Notes: generated from the sequence alone by a model not told the origin. Counted from the stretch's first letter, positions 35,001 to 42,884 are shown. The stretch: DNA of 64,000 nucleotides from Acidobacteriota bacterium (GCA_039028635.1 JBCCHV010000003.1:62001-126000), one strand, 5' to 3'. Numbers and translations: made by a program.

Positions 35001-35408
35001 GCGGGCGAGATCACCTTGGAGCTGTCGACGGGAGCCGTTGCGCTGACCAGCGAAGAGCTCGAGGTCCGGTTGGTCGAAAAGGAGGGCACCGCCACCCAGG
35101 GCGACCGCGAACTGCTGGTCGTTCTCGAAACCCAGCTCGACGACGACCTCGTCGCCGAGGGCCTGGCTCGCGAAGTGGTGCATCACATCCAGAGCGCCCG
35201 CAAGACCGCCCAGCTCGACTACGCCGATCGCATCGCGGTGCGGTACCAGGCCGACGACGACCTCGAAGACGCGATCGCCAAGCACCGCCCCTGGATCGCC
35301 GGTGAGACCCTCGCCCTCGAGCTCCAGCGGAGCGCCGACGGCGACCTTCCGGCGGCAGCGATCGAAGGCCACCAGTTCGCTCTCGCAATCGCCCGCGAGG
35401 AGGGCTAG
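32076..35408 (+). CDS. ileS: Isoleucyl-tRNA synthetase
   Basis: The ~1110-residue protein starts MSRQPFPKIPAGYPFPALEQ. It has the class I motif HVGH at residues 59-62 (PTANNVPHVGHV), the IleS-specific context AGWDTHGLPVEIEVEK and the KMSKR signature at residues 650-654. Editing (CP1) and anticodon-binding regions are of full length, and the C-terminal domain (QLDYADRIAVRY...) resembles the longer IleS2/eukaryote-like type. It charges tRNA-Ile. The CP1 region contains the typical WTTTPWTL sequence. Start at 32076 fits the family; a longer frame from 31932 overlaps the def promoter region. Confidence 0.97.
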   Translation: MSRQPFPKIPAGYPFPALEQETLRYWQEQEIFRKSLEKDSPRGDFVMFEGPPTANNVPHVGHVVTRAVKDLFPRFRTMQGYHVPRKAGWDTHGLPVEIEVEKRLGFSGKQQIEDYGIAAFNRACLESVHTYEKQWRAMTERVGYWIDLDNAYFTFTNDYIESEWWALAELARQGLLDEGYKIQPYCSRCGTTLSSHEVAQNYKDTDDPSVWVLFPARAGQAIETVSGESWEVPADCALVAWTTTPWTLLAHVALAVNPEMTYRAVALPGDEGRLVIFGEDLGTAVPVVVEIDGKRRQLDLREEETIARFTGQALLGLRYARPFATQEPDKTFSPAFFDPPPSDEAGFCVLTADYVTADEGTGIVHTAPPFGEDDYKSGERYGLPFFLTVDGEGKITPRPGIEAFGGLDFKAADPVVSRDLKERRRLLHSDRYSHNYPFCWRCDRPLLYYATNSWFIRTRGRKDDLTARNREIAWHPEHVGEGRFGNWLENVVDWALSRRRYWGTPLPVWRCEDCEGSLRVIGSFAELFEATGQPAPDDLYDPEQFDPHRPAIDEFTWDCESCGGAVRRVEDVIDAWFDSGAMPFAQLHYPFENKELFEQRRFPADFISEAVDQTRGWFYTLHVLGTLLFDSPAYRNCIVLGHITDETGRKMSKRLGNVVDPMEVLAETGADALRWYFYISNPEVNSRFSARLVREAAQKFLLPLWNAVSFFSIYANLDGWSPAAAGDSRSRLDFGQRPALDRWILLRLGRLVRDTTAHLEAYRIDETARAIETFVDELTNWYIRRSRDRFWAPHQEPTDGDDKESAYQALYEVLTTVTRLLAPFTPFVAEYLHGNLVRSQGESTESVHLETWPEAAAERQDDRLEHGMAAVQRIVSLGHAARNSHGFKTRQPLAAVTLVTADDDLPGLVEAHGDLLREELNVKAIHWAADRSLYVHHEVRPFFPKTGPRFGKQMREVQQALGAADGDALAAALEAAGEITLELSTGAVALTSEELEVRLVEKEGTATQGDRELLVVLETQLDDDLVAEGLAREVVHHIQSARKTAQLDYADRIAVRYQADDDLEDAIAKHRPWIAGETLALELQRSADGDLPAAAIEGHQFALAIAREEG

Positions 35409-35550
35409 ATCACGCGGCACCGAGGCGGCGGCAATCCGCCGGCCACCGGCGCCCGAAGGATGAAAGAAAAGACCAAGCCCGGGCCGAGCCGAGCTGTCGA
35501 CCGGTCACCGACCGCCGTCACTCCGGCTCCCCGAGGAGTGAGGAGATCAC

Positions 35551-36897
35551 ATGGCTGGAATCTTCAAAGCGTATGACGTCCGGGGTCTGTACCCCGGCGA
35601 GATCCACGAGGAGATGGCGCGCAAGATCGGCCTCGCCTTTCAGTTCGTTCTCGACGACGAGGATCGTGCCGGCAGCAACACCGTGGTGGTGAGTCGCGAC
35701 ATGCGATCGCACAGCGTCGGTCTCTCGCAGGCGCTGATCGGCGGCCTGCTCGATGCCGGCTTCGACGTTCTCGACATCGGCCTCGCGACCACGCCGATGA
35801 ATTACTTCGCCGTCGGCAGCCTGGGCGCCGCTGGTGGCATCCAGGTGACCGCCAGCCACAACCCGGCGCGCTACAACGGCCTCAAGTTCAGCCGTCGCGG
35901 AGCCCGGCCGGTGTCCGGCGACCACGGCATTCCGCTGCTCGAAGAGAAGGTCTCGACGGGCGACCTGCCGGTGGCCAAGCAGCGCGGCAGCCTCTCCGAG
36001 GGCAGCGTCACCGAGGCCTACCGGCAGCACATCCTCTCCTTCCTGGAAGAGGGTCGCCGTCTCAAGGTGGTGATCGACGCCGCCAACGGCATGGGGACGA
36101 TCTACCGCCCGCTACTCGAAGAGATGGGGATCGACCTGGTGCCGATCTACTTCGAGCTCGACGGCACCTTCCCGAACCACGAGGCCAACCCCCTGAAGGA
36201 AGAGAACCTCGAGGACCTCAGGGCCGGCGTGCTGCGCGAAGGAGCCGACCTCGGCGTGACCTTCGACGGCGACGCCGATCGCTCCGCCTTCGTCGACGAG
36301 CGCGGAGTCGCCATCGGCAGCGACCTGATCACCGGCCTGATCGCCGGCGAGCAGCTCAGCCGCCATCCCGGCAAGGCAGCGCTCTTCGACCTGCGCTCGT
36401 CCCGCGCCGTGGCCGAGTACATCGAGGAGAAGGGCGGCGTTCCGGTGCGGGAGCGGGTCGGCCATTCCTTCATGAAGGCCACCCTGCGCAACCGCGACGG
36501 CATCTTCGGTGGCGAGCTCGCCGGCCACTATTACTTCCGCGACACCTACTTCGCCGACAACGCCCTGCTGGCGGTGGTCGAGATCCTCAACCTGGTGCGC
36601 CAGACGGGCAAGTCCCTGTCGCAGCTCGTCGAGCCGCTGCGGCGCTACCACAAGAGCCCGGAGATCAACTTCGAGGTCGAGGACAAGCAGGGCCGCATCG
36701 AGGCCCTCGCCGCGCGCTACGCGGATGGCGAGATCGACTATCTCGACGGCATCACCGTCAACTACCCGGACTGGTGGTTCAACGTTCGCCCGTCGAACAC
36801 GGAGCCCTATCTGCGGCTGGTGCTCGAGGCTTCCTCGGCGGAAGCCCTCGCCGCGCGCCGCGCCGAGCTCGAGGCTCTCATCGGTACGCCGGCATAG
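35551..36897 (+). CDS. Phosphomannomutase/phosphoglucomutase
   Basis: The 448-residue protein belongs to the alpha-D-phosphohexomutase superfamily. It has the phosphoserine loop TASHNP (residues 100-105, Ser102), the metal loop DGDADR (239-244) and the sugar/phosphate-binding end PSNTEPYLRLVLEA. It interconverts hexose 1- and 6-phosphates for nucleotide-sugar synthesis; the ManB/AlgC group fits best (AYDVRGLYPGEI at the start). GAGGAG precedes the ATG. It stands alone between ileS and a strong terminator. Confidence 0.95.
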   Translation: MAGIFKAYDVRGLYPGEIHEEMARKIGLAFQFVLDDEDRAGSNTVVVSRDMRSHSVGLSQALIGGLLDAGFDVLDIGLATTPMNYFAVGSLGAAGGIQVTASHNPARYNGLKFSRRGARPVSGDHGIPLLEEKVSTGDLPVAKQRGSLSEGSVTEAYRQHILSFLEEGRRLKVVIDAANGMGTIYRPLLEEMGIDLVPIYFELDGTFPNHEANPLKEENLEDLRAGVLREGADLGVTFDGDADRSAFVDERGVAIGSDLITGLIAGEQLSRHPGKAALFDLRSSRAVAEYIEEKGGVPVRERVGHSFMKATLRNRDGIFGGELAGHYYFRDTYFADNALLAVVEILNLVRQTGKSLSQLVEPLRRYHKSPEINFEVEDKQGRIEALAARYADGEIDYLDGITVNYPDWWFNVRPSNTEPYLRLVLEASSAEALAARRAELEALIGTPA

Positions 36898-36947
36898 CAG
36901 GCGCTACCGGCTCCCGGTGAGGAGCCGGCAGCAGCTCGGAGCACAAG

Positions 36948-36976
36948 AAAAGGCGGCCTCACGGCCGCCTTTTTTT
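36948..36976. terminator. Intrinsic terminator after the phosphohexomutase gene
   Basis: AAAAGGCGGCC (36948-36958) and GGCCGCCTTTT (36963-36973) form a perfect stem with a TCAC loop and a run of T on the plus strand. The A-run on the left makes it usable for minus-strand transcripts too. It lies ~50 bases past the stop at 36897. Confidence 0.92.
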
Positions 36977-36998
36977 CTCCTGATCGGGCGCTATGTCG

Positions 36999-37209
36999 CT
37001 AGCAGGTTGCTGAAAATTCATCGGCGACCTGCGACCGGGCCCGAGAGGGCCTGGCGGTGGCGTAGCCGCCGCGACGGGAGAGGAGGCCCAAGAACCGCGC
37101 TTCTTGGGCCGGAGCGGGACGCGTAGTCAGGGGCGCGTAGCCCCTCTCGGAAAAAACAGCTAGCAGCGCTGAAAAAGTCGCGAAGCGAACTTTTTCAGCA
37201 GCCTGCTAG
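36999..37209. repeat. MITE-like 211 bp element with inverted CTAGCAGG termini
   Basis: This fills most of the 308-base gap 36898-37205. The left end CTAGCAGGTTGCTGAAAA (36999-37016) and the right end, read on the minus strand, CTAGCAGGCTGCTGAAAA (37209-37192), are inverted with one mismatch. An internal copy (37160-37178) pairs with the right end to give a long hairpin with a TCGC-GAA-GCGA tip. Other stems are CCCAAGAA..TTCTTGGG (~37087-37108) and GGGGCGCGTAGCCCC (37130-37144). TCG flanks both ends. No transposase is present. The right end carries the TAG stop of the zinc protease gene. Confidence 0.65.
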
Positions 37210-37916
37210 TCGCGACCTCCCAGGAGGCCGGCTCGAATCAGGAAGTAGAGCAGCGTCATCAGGGTCGAGATCACCGCCGCCACGTAGGTCATGGCCGCCG
37301 CATTGAGCACCTTGTCCATACCGCGGCGCTCGGTCTCCATCACGATCCCCTGGCGCACCGCCAGCATTTTGGCGCGCCGCGAGGCATCGAACTCCACCGG
37401 CAGCGTCACGATCTGGAAGAGCAGCACCGCCGAGAAGAGCAGGGCTCCGAAGAGCACCACCTTCTGCCCCAGGGCCGGGTTCATGAAACCCATCAGCAAC
37501 AGGCCGCCGAACATCGCGAAGTAGCCGAACTTCGAGCCGATGTTGGCCGTCGGCACGAGCGCCGAGCGTAGCCACATCGGGGCGTACTTGCGAGCATGCT
37601 GGATGGCGTGACCGGCCTCGTGGCAGGCCACTCCGACGGCCGCGATGGAGGCCGAGTTGTAGACCGGCTCCGACAGCGCGAGGGTCTTGTTGACCGGGTT
37701 ATAGTGATCCGACAAGGTGCCGCGCACGGGCACGATCTTGACGTCGCCGATGCCGGCACCGTCGAGCAGGCGCTGAGCCGCCTGGGCACCGGTCATGCCG
37801 CTCATGGCTCGCACTCGCGAAAACTTGTTGAATGCCGACTTGGTGCGCCAGCTCGCCCACATGGACAAGCCAATGGCGGGAATCATCAGCAGGAAATAGA
37901 GAGGGTCGAAGAACAT
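37206..37916 (-). CDS. Neutral zinc metallopeptidase, YugP-like
   Basis: The 236-residue membrane protein has an N-terminal transmembrane segment (FFDPLYFLLMIPAIGLSMW), a conserved SDHYNPVNKTLALSEPVYN region and the zinc motif HEAGH at residues 99-103, then three further transmembrane segments. This matches the YugP/PF04298 family of membrane zinc proteases whose substrates are unknown. AGGAGG precedes the ATG. The stop codon is inside the terminal repeat of the adjacent MITE-like element. It is divergent from the SDR gene. Confidence 0.93.
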   Translation of the reverse strand: MFFDPLYFLLMIPAIGLSMWASWRTKSAFNKFSRVRAMSGMTGAQAAQRLLDGAGIGDVKIVPVRGTLSDHYNPVNKTLALSEPVYNSASIAAVGVACHEAGHAIQHARKYAPMWLRSALVPTANIGSKFGYFAMFGGLLLMGFMNPALGQKVVLFGALLFSAVLLFQIVTLPVEFDASRRAKMLAVRQGIVMETERRGMDKVLNAAAMTYVAAVISTLMTLLYFLIRAGLLGGRD

Positions 37917-38009
37917 GGACGAATTCCTCCTTCGGGAATACCAAACCTCGCGACGGGCAGGCCTTATTCCGCAATCGGCTGAGGCCCCATTGTACCGTTT
38001 CAGCGCGCC

Positions 38010-38720
38010 ATGAACGAATCACCGATCGCACTGGTCACGGGCGGCAGCCGGGGAATCGGTCTCGCCATCGTCAGCGCCCTCGCCACCGCGGGATGGCGGG
38101 TCCATTTCTGTAGCCGCCGGGAACAATCGGTCGAGGACGCCTTGTCCACCCTACCGGCCAGCCAGGTTTCGGGGCGGGCCGTCGACGTGCGCCAGCAAAG
38201 CGAGGTCGACGCCTTCGTCGAACACGTCGTGGCCGCCGAAGGGCGTCTCGATTGTCTGGTCAACAACGCCGGGATCGGACGGTTCGCGCCGGTCGACGAG
38301 ATCCGTGGCGACGAATGGCGGGAGCTTCTCGAGATCAACCTACACGGCGCCTTCTACTTCCTGCGTGCAGCGGCTCCGACGATGCGCCGCCAGGGATCCG
38401 GTTGGATCTTCAACATCGCTTCCCTCGCCGGCCGCCACGCTTTCGCCGGAGGCGCCGCCTACAACGCCAGCAAATTCGGCCTCGTCGCCCTTTCGGAAGC
38501 CGCCATGCTCGACTTGCGGCAGGACGGTGTCCGGGTCTCCGCCATCCTGCCGGGAAGTGTCGAGACGGACTTCGGCGGCGCCGGTCGCAAGAGCCCAGGC
38601 CACTGGCGTCTCGAGCCGGAGGACGTCGCCCGGACGGTGCTCGATCTGTTGCGTTATCCCGATCGCGCCCTGCCGAGCCGGGTCGAGCTACGCCCCACCC
38701 GGACGGCTCCTTCGGACTGA
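38010..38720 (+). CDS. Short-chain dehydrogenase/reductase
   Basis: The 236-residue protein has the NAD(P)-binding TGGSRGIG (residues 9-16), the NNAG motif (VNNAGIG), the catalytic Ser (FNIASLAGRHAF) and Tyr-x3-Lys (YNASKFG). This is a classical SDR that acts on an alcohol or ketone; the best general match is 3-oxoacyl-ACP reductase-like proteins, though no fatty-acid synthesis gene is adjacent. It ends at a strong bidirectional terminator. Confidence 0.92.
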   Translation: MNESPIALVTGGSRGIGLAIVSALATAGWRVHFCSRREQSVEDALSTLPASQVSGRAVDVRQQSEVDAFVEHVVAAEGRLDCLVNNAGIGRFAPVDEIRGDEWRELLEINLHGAFYFLRAAAPTMRRQGSGWIFNIASLAGRHAFAGGAAYNASKFGLVALSEAAMLDLRQDGVRVSAILPGSVETDFGGAGRKSPGHWRLEPEDVARTVLDLLRYPDRALPSRVELRPTRTAPSD

Positions 38721-38745
38721 CTGCGAGCAAAGCCGCGAGCCAACC

Positions 38746-38776
38746 AAAAAGGCCTCCCGCGAACGGGAGGCCTTTT
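38746..38776. terminator. Bidirectional intrinsic terminator
   Basis: AAAAGGCCTCCCG (38747-38759) and CGGGAGGCCTTTT (38764-38776) form a 13 bp stem with a CGAA loop, flanked by A-run and T-run. It serves the SDR gene on the plus strand and the anti-sigma gene on the minus strand. Confidence 0.92.
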
Positions 38777-38800
38777 CAATCTCGCCCAGGGCGAAGCGGG

Positions 38801-39661
38801 TCAGAGGTTCAGCATGTCGGCTTGCTCACCATAGAGCAGCATCGGCCCCGAGGGTCGCGCCGTCTGGCGACTCTGTTCCAAGGTCACCGCCACCGCCGTC
38901 ATGCCCCCACCCACCGGTAGAGCATCACCGGCCACCTGGACGCCGTGGCCTCCGCGCGCTTGGTCGGAGGTCAACACCCCAAGGGGAGAGGCCGCTTCGC
39001 CGTCGAGGGCCCAAAGCACATAGGCCGAACCCTCCGGTGCGGGATCGAGGTCCCGCGCTTGCAGGAACCATGACCGCTGCTCCTTGGACAGGAAGAGCGT
39101 CCCCTTGGCCGCCGGCTGCGGTGGATCATCGCCGGTCGGCCGCAGCAGGCAGACCTGGATGCCCGGAGCCGTCACCGTCATCAGCTTTTCGGAAATTTCC
39201 GCCAGCCGCTCATCGCTCACCGTCCGCGCCTGAATCTCGGCATCGAGCTGTTGCTCGACGCTCGCCAGCTGCGTCGACTGGCTCGAGATCTTGACTCCCA
39301 GCCAGGCGGCGAAGGCCAGCGCCAAAATGGTCAAGCTGGCGGCCACCGCGAGCAGCGACGAGAGCGAACGGCCCGGTGCCTTGTCAGGCGCCCGGAAAGG
39401 CCGGATTTCTGCAGTCCCGGAACCGTGCCGGGTTTCGTTTCGACGAGGCGGCAAGGACGCCATCAGGCGCTCCTTGACCTCCGGCGAGGGAGGTTCCGGC
39501 TCGAGCTCCATCGGAATCAGCCCGAGCAGCTCGTGGAACTCGCGTTCCAGAGCCCCTTCATCACCCTTCGCCGGTGCGGCGGGTCCATCGACCCGCGACG
39601 TTTCCAGCGCATCGAGGGCCGCGAGGATCGCACGATCCTCCCGATCGATTCGTTCGTCCAT
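38801..39661 (-). CDS. RskA-type anti-sigma factor
   Basis: The ~286-residue protein has a cytosolic N-terminal anti-sigma region (FHELLGLIPMELEPEPP...KERLMASLPP), one transmembrane segment (SLLAVAASLTILALAFAAWLGV, about residues 104-125) and an extracytoplasmic RskA-like domain (KGTLFLSKEQRSWFLQARDLDPAPEGSAYVLWAL). RskA-type proteins hold SigK-like sigma factors inactive until regulated proteolysis. Start at 39661 is an ATG that shares its A with the sigma stop (TGATG), so both are translationally coupled; a GTG one codon upstream is an alternative. Confidence 0.9.
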   Translation of the reverse strand: MDERIDREDRAILAALDALETSRVDGPAAPAKGDEGALEREFHELLGLIPMELEPEPPSPEVKERLMASLPPRRNETRHGSGTAEIRPFRAPDKAPGRSLSSLLAVAASLTILALAFAAWLGVKISSQSTQLASVEQQLDAEIQARTVSDERLAEISEKLMTVTAPGIQVCLLRPTGDDPPQPAAKGTLFLSKEQRSWFLQARDLDPAPEGSAYVLWALDGEAASPLGVLTSDQARGGHGVQVAGDALPVGGGMTAVAVTLEQSRQTARPSGPMLLYGEQADMLNL

Positions 39662-40248
39662 CACAAGAGCTCCCCAATCTCAGCGCCCAAGGCTTGGCGC
39701 AGCTTTTTCATCGCCAACAAAGTGCGGGTCTTGACCGTACCGAGCGGAATATTCGCCTCCCGGGCGATCTCGCTCTGGGTCATTCCCGAGTAGTAGGCCA
39801 ACTCGAGAACCTGCCTTTGTTCTTCGGGCAGGTGACGCATCGCGGCACCGATGCGCTCCCTCCTCTGATGAAGGAATACGTTACGCGACGCCTGGGGGGA
39901 TTCATGGGCGGAGCGATTCTCCTGGCGTGCCGCATCGGCGGTGCGGTCGATCACTTTTCGGCTGCGCAACCGGTCGATCGAACGGCTGCGGGTGATCAGC
40001 GCCAGCCAGGTGGTCACGGACGACCGAGCCGGGTCGTAGCCGGCGGCCCGACTCCAGGCATGAAGGAAGACTTCCTGCAGCACTTCCTCGGCGTCGGAGA
40101 CATTACCGACGATGCGAGTCGCCAGGCTGAGCAAACCGCCGGAGTAGCGATCGAACAGCTCACTGAGGGCATCCTCGCGGCCGGAGGCCACCTGGAGCAT
40201 CAAATCGGAATCGGAAAAACTACCGGGATCGGAGGGGTTCGCACTCAT
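39661..40248 (-). CDS. ECF sigma factor (SigK/RpoE-like) paired with an RskA anti-sigma
   Basis: The ~195-residue protein has region 2 (ALSELFDRYSGGLLSLATRIVGNVSDAEEVLQEVFLHAW) and region 4 (LPEEQRQVLELAYYSGMTQSEIAREANIPLGTVKTR). It is a short ECF sigma factor of the group with RskA-type regulators. The start at 40248 fits the family; the frame remains open to 40686, antisense to the TIGR00725-like gene, and is not used. The promoter region (105 bases) is shared with the divergent gene at 40354. Confidence 0.93.
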   Translation of the reverse strand: MSANPSDPGSFSDSDLMLQVASGREDALSELFDRYSGGLLSLATRIVGNVSDAEEVLQEVFLHAWSRAAGYDPARSSVTTWLALITRSRSIDRLRSRKVIDRTADAARQENRSAHESPQASRNVFLHQRRERIGAAMRHLPEEQRQVLELAYYSGMTQSEIAREANIPLGTVKTRTLLAMKKLRQALGAEIGELL

Positions 40249-40353
40249 GGCTCGAGCGGCGTCTGGCGCCGAAAAAAATAAGAACGCAATTGATGGAAGT
40301 CTTGGGCGTTGAACACGATAGCATGAACTCCCATGGGATCCGAGAGGCACCAA

Positions 40354-40842
40354 ATGGCGGTCGTCGGAGCCGGTCGGTGTGGTCCCGAGCTGACCGCTTT
40401 GGCCCACGAAACGGGGGAACGACTCGCCACCTCCGGGATCACCCTGTTGACCGGCGGCAGGGGCGGCGTGATGGCTGCCGCCTCGGCGGGAGCAAGGGCC
40501 GCCGGCGGCCGTACCGTGGCGGTGCTTCCGGGCCTCGGTGCCGAATCCAACAGCAGTGACGAGATCCTGATTCCCACCGGCCTCGGCCAAGGGCGCAATC
40601 TGGTCCTGGTGCTCTCTGCAAGGGCCGTGATCGCCATCGGCGGTGGCTGGGGAACGCTCTCCGAGATCGCCCTGGCTCTGAAGCACGGCATTCCCGTGAT
40701 CAGCCTGAGAAGCTGGCAGCCGCGACTTCCCGATGGGACGACGGAAGAACGCCTGGCGGCGGTGACCTCACCGGCCGACGCGGTGGAGGGAGCCTTGCGC
40801 GCCATGCAGCGCTGGCCGCGCCTCGGCCTTACAGCAGACTGA
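40354..40842 (+). CDS. TIGR00725-like Rossmann-fold protein (LOG/lysine-decarboxylase-like family)
   Basis: The ~162-residue protein carries GGRGGVMAAASAGARAAGG, a SDEILIPTGLGQGRNLVLVLSARAVIAIGGGWGTLSEIALALKHG region and a GG-G-T-E motif typical of DprA/LOG-like nucleotide-binding folds. Family members are annotated as 'TIGR00725 family protein' with no settled function, perhaps nucleotide hydrolysis. GAGAGG precedes the ATG at 40354. A more upstream ATG (40333) would follow a TAGCAT hexamer by eight bases and would allow a leaderless start; the choice is not certain. Confidence 0.85.
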   Translation: MAVVGAGRCGPELTALAHETGERLATSGITLLTGGRGGVMAAASAGARAAGGRTVAVLPGLGAESNSSDEILIPTGLGQGRNLVLVLSARAVIAIGGGWGTLSEIALALKHGIPVISLRSWQPRLPDGTTEERLAAVTSPADAVEGALRAMQRWPRLGLTAD

Positions 40843-40868
40843 ATCACTCACCGGATCCGGAGTCCGGA

Positions 40869-41462
40869 TCAACCGCGCTCGCTCACCGGCTCGGGCACCT
40901 GAGCCGGCGGCTCGAAGGCCTCGTAGCACTGCCGGCAGCGTGCCTCGTAGGCTTCCGTGTCGCCGACCTGGAGCTGCTCCGCTCCGCCCGCCGTGCGCTG
41001 GCTGTAGTGAGCCGCCCGCCCACAGCGAACGCAGATGGCGTGCATCTTGTCGACGAACTCGGCCACCGCCAGCAGTCGCGGCATGCAGCCGAAGGGACGG
41101 CGCAGGTAGTCGAGATCGAGACCGGCGACGATCACCCGAACGCCGCAGTTGGCTAGCTCTTCGACCAGCTCGACCAGGCCGTCATCGAAGAACTGGGCTT
41201 CATCGATGCCCACCACCTGCACACCAAAGCGCAGACGCTGGCGCAGCTCATCGCTGTCGGCGACGCTGATCGCTTCGAGCTCGCGGTTGTCACGCGTCAC
41301 CAGGCGCTGGGGCCCGAAGCGGGTATCGGCCACCGGCTTGAAGACCTGGATCGACTGGCGGGCGATGCTGGCCCGCCGCAAGCGACGGACGAGCTCCTCG
41401 CTCTTGCCGGAGAACATGCCTCCAGCCACGACCTCGATGTGCCCTCTCGACCGCTCCTCCAT
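40869..41462 (-). CDS. tdk: Thymidine kinase
   Basis: The 197-residue protein has the P-loop GGMFSGKSEEL (residues ~14-24), the DEAQFF motif (Walker B), the lasso region and a zinc-binding set (CVRCGRAAHYSQR ... CRQCYEA). Type II thymidine kinase phosphorylates thymidine to dTMP in salvage. GGAG precedes the ATG. A TAGAAT hexamer ~34 bases upstream is a reasonable -10. Neighbours are unrelated. Confidence 0.95.
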   Translation of the reverse strand: MEERSRGHIEVVAGGMFSGKSEELVRRLRRASIARQSIQVFKPVADTRFGPQRLVTRDNRELEAISVADSDELRQRLRFGVQVVGIDEAQFFDDGLVELVEELANCGVRVIVAGLDLDYLRRPFGCMPRLLAVAEFVDKMHAICVRCGRAAHYSQRTAGGAEQLQVGDTEAYEARCRQCYEAFEPPAQVPEPVSERG

Positions 41463-41648
41463 GCACGCTCCGATTCCCTACAGGGACGCCGATTCTAACA
41501 CCGCGAAATCACGAACGAAGGGCCGCGAGGGGCCGTTGTCGGCAAGGGTGGGCGGGGCCAAAGACTCGAACGCCGTCGCGAGACGCGGCGACACCGCGGG
41601 CCCGGAATCCGCGACTGGAGATCGCGGCAACCGCTCACCTGGCCCTGC

Positions 41649-42002
41649 CTAATTCAACGGCACGCGGCCTTCGAAGCCCTCGTCGTAGCCGTGGAAGTGA
41701 CAGACCGCCGCTTCCGGATAACGCCAGCAGTAGTAGCCGTCGCCGCTGTCCCAATCGACCAGCCATCGCCCCTTGACCTCACATCCCAAGGCGGTGACCT
41801 CGCTGGTCCAGGCGGCGACGATGCGCTCGATGGTCTCTTCGAGCTCGGAGCGCCGACCTTCCATTTCGTCCAGGCTCTGGAGACGGTTGGTGAGTGCCTC
41901 GATCTGACGCAGGGCAGCGCGCGTCAGGTCGCGCACCGCTGGAAAAGTCGAAAGCACCTCGTCGTAGCTGAAGATGCGGCGCGCTGGGGGTCTCTCGGCC
42001 AT
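41649..42002 (-). CDS. DUF2203-family protein
   Basis: The 117-residue protein starts MAERPPARRIFSYDEVLSTFPAVRDLTRAAL, has a helical middle (EALTNRLQSLDEMEGRRSELEETIERIV) and a conserved C-terminus (EVKGRWLVDWDSGDGYYCWRYPEAAVCHFHGYDEGFEGRVPL). The FxxxEV..LP.vR start and GLVDFP/WDSG-x-GYYCWR..E....FWH pattern are those of DUF2203, a family of unknown function. It lies 23 bases after the HAD gene. The ~190 bases on its downstream side show no gene. Confidence 0.85.
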   Translation of the reverse strand: MAERPPARRIFSYDEVLSTFPAVRDLTRAALRQIEALTNRLQSLDEMEGRRSELEETIERIVAAWTSEVTALGCEVKGRWLVDWDSGDGYYCWRYPEAAVCHFHGYDEGFEGRVPLN

Positions 42003-42025
42003 AGGGTGGCGAATCCTAGCAGGAT

Positions 42026-42733
42026 CTAACCATCGGACGAGGCAGTCATCAGCGCCAGAATGCGATCCCAGGTGAGATCCTCGACCTTGGCGGTGAAGGC
42101 CTGGGCCTTGGCGAGGCGCTCGGCGCCGTAGGTCTGGCCGATGGCGAGGGTCTGCAAACCCACCGACAAGGCGGATTCGAGGCCCGCCGGGCTGTCCTCG
42201 AGCACCAGGACCTCGTGCGGATGGATCAGCCGCTCCGGGAGCGGTGGCGCTGAATTGAGCAGCTCGAGACCGCGACGATAGCTCTCCGGATCCGGCTTGC
42301 TCGCGACGACGTCGTCTGCCGTCACCAGCAGCTTGAAGTGGTCGCGCACGCCGGCCTGGCGCAAAGCGCCATCGACCTCTTCCCGCAGCGCACCACTGAC
42401 CACTCCGAGGAGGGCACCGCTCGCCGCAACGGAGTGAATCAGCTCGATGGCGCCGGGGAAGAACGGATAGCCGTTCTCCCGGATCCAAGCCCCGTAGTAG
42501 GAGGCCTTGCGCACCACCAGTCGCGCCGTCTTCGCATCGTCCAGGGGGCGCCCTGCAGCCGCGAAGACGGCCTGAAAGCAACCGCGATCGTCGAAACCGA
42601 GGTAGTCGCTCCAGTAGGTCTCCTCGAGCAAATCCAACCCCTCTTCCCGCAGCACCTTCCGGAAGAGCTCGAAGTGCACCGGCTCGTCGTCCAGCAGCAC
42701 ACCATTGAAATCGAACAGCACCGCTCGAAACAT
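42026..42733 (-). CDS. HAD-family phosphatase (beta-phosphoglucomutase-like)
   Basis: The 235-residue protein has HAD motif I DFNGVLLDDE (residues 8-17), a helical cap, motif II (VVSGA) and motif III/IV (KPDPESYRRGLELL ... VLEDSPAGLESALSVG). The DxN variant in motif I and the cap resemble beta-phosphoglucomutase/GPH-type phosphatases, with an undefined sugar phosphate as substrate. A TAAGAT hexamer lies seven bases before the ATG and there is no Shine-Dalgarno sequence, so the mRNA is probably leaderless. Confidence 0.92.
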   Translation of the reverse strand: MFRAVLFDFNGVLLDDEPVHFELFRKVLREEGLDLLEETYWSDYLGFDDRGCFQAVFAAAGRPLDDAKTARLVVRKASYYGAWIRENGYPFFPGAIELIHSVAASGALLGVVSGALREEVDGALRQAGVRDHFKLLVTADDVVASKPDPESYRRGLELLNSAPPLPERLIHPHEVLVLEDSPAGLESALSVGLQTLAIGQTYGAERLAKAQAFTAKVEDLTWDRILALMTASSDG

Positions 42734-42740
42734 GGGCGTG

Positions 42741-42746
42741 ATCTTA
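42741..42746 (-). promoter_or_regulatory. Putative -10 hexamer of the HAD phosphatase gene (leaderless)
   Basis: On the minus strand TAAGAT is followed by seven bases and the ATG at 42733. Four of six bases match the -10 consensus. Confidence 0.4.
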
Positions 42747-42855
42747 GCTCGTCGGCGCCGTCGGTGGGGTCGCGACGCGGCGATTCGGCAATCCAGATCG
42801 ACCCGATTCCCGGCGCCTCCGGGGGAACTGGCGGAGCTCCCCGCGGACCACCCGG

Positions 42856-42884
42856 TTGACGCAGGAATTTCGCGGCGCTAATTT
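42856..42884 (+). promoter_or_regulatory. Promoter of the IscA-type gene
   Basis: TTGACG (42856-42861) and TAATTT (42879-42884) are separated by 17 bases, close to the sigma-70 ideal. The predicted start is ~65 bases before the coding region, leaving a leader with a GGCCCG..CGGGCC hairpin. Confidence 0.6.

Noticed and set aside
33591-35420. 609-residue minus-strand open frame opposite ileS
   Set aside because: ileS is complete on the other strand and this product has no family pattern.
41463-41648. Intergenic stretch upstream of tdk checked for a tRNA
   Set aside because: An isolated 'GACTCGAAC' word is present but no cloverleaf can be drawn. No tRNA was found in any intergenic region.
42008-42026. 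Extra CTAGCAGG words near 42015 and 44248
   Set aside because: They lack the TGCTGAAAA continuation and the partner arm, so they are probably chance matches and not copies of the hairpin repeat.
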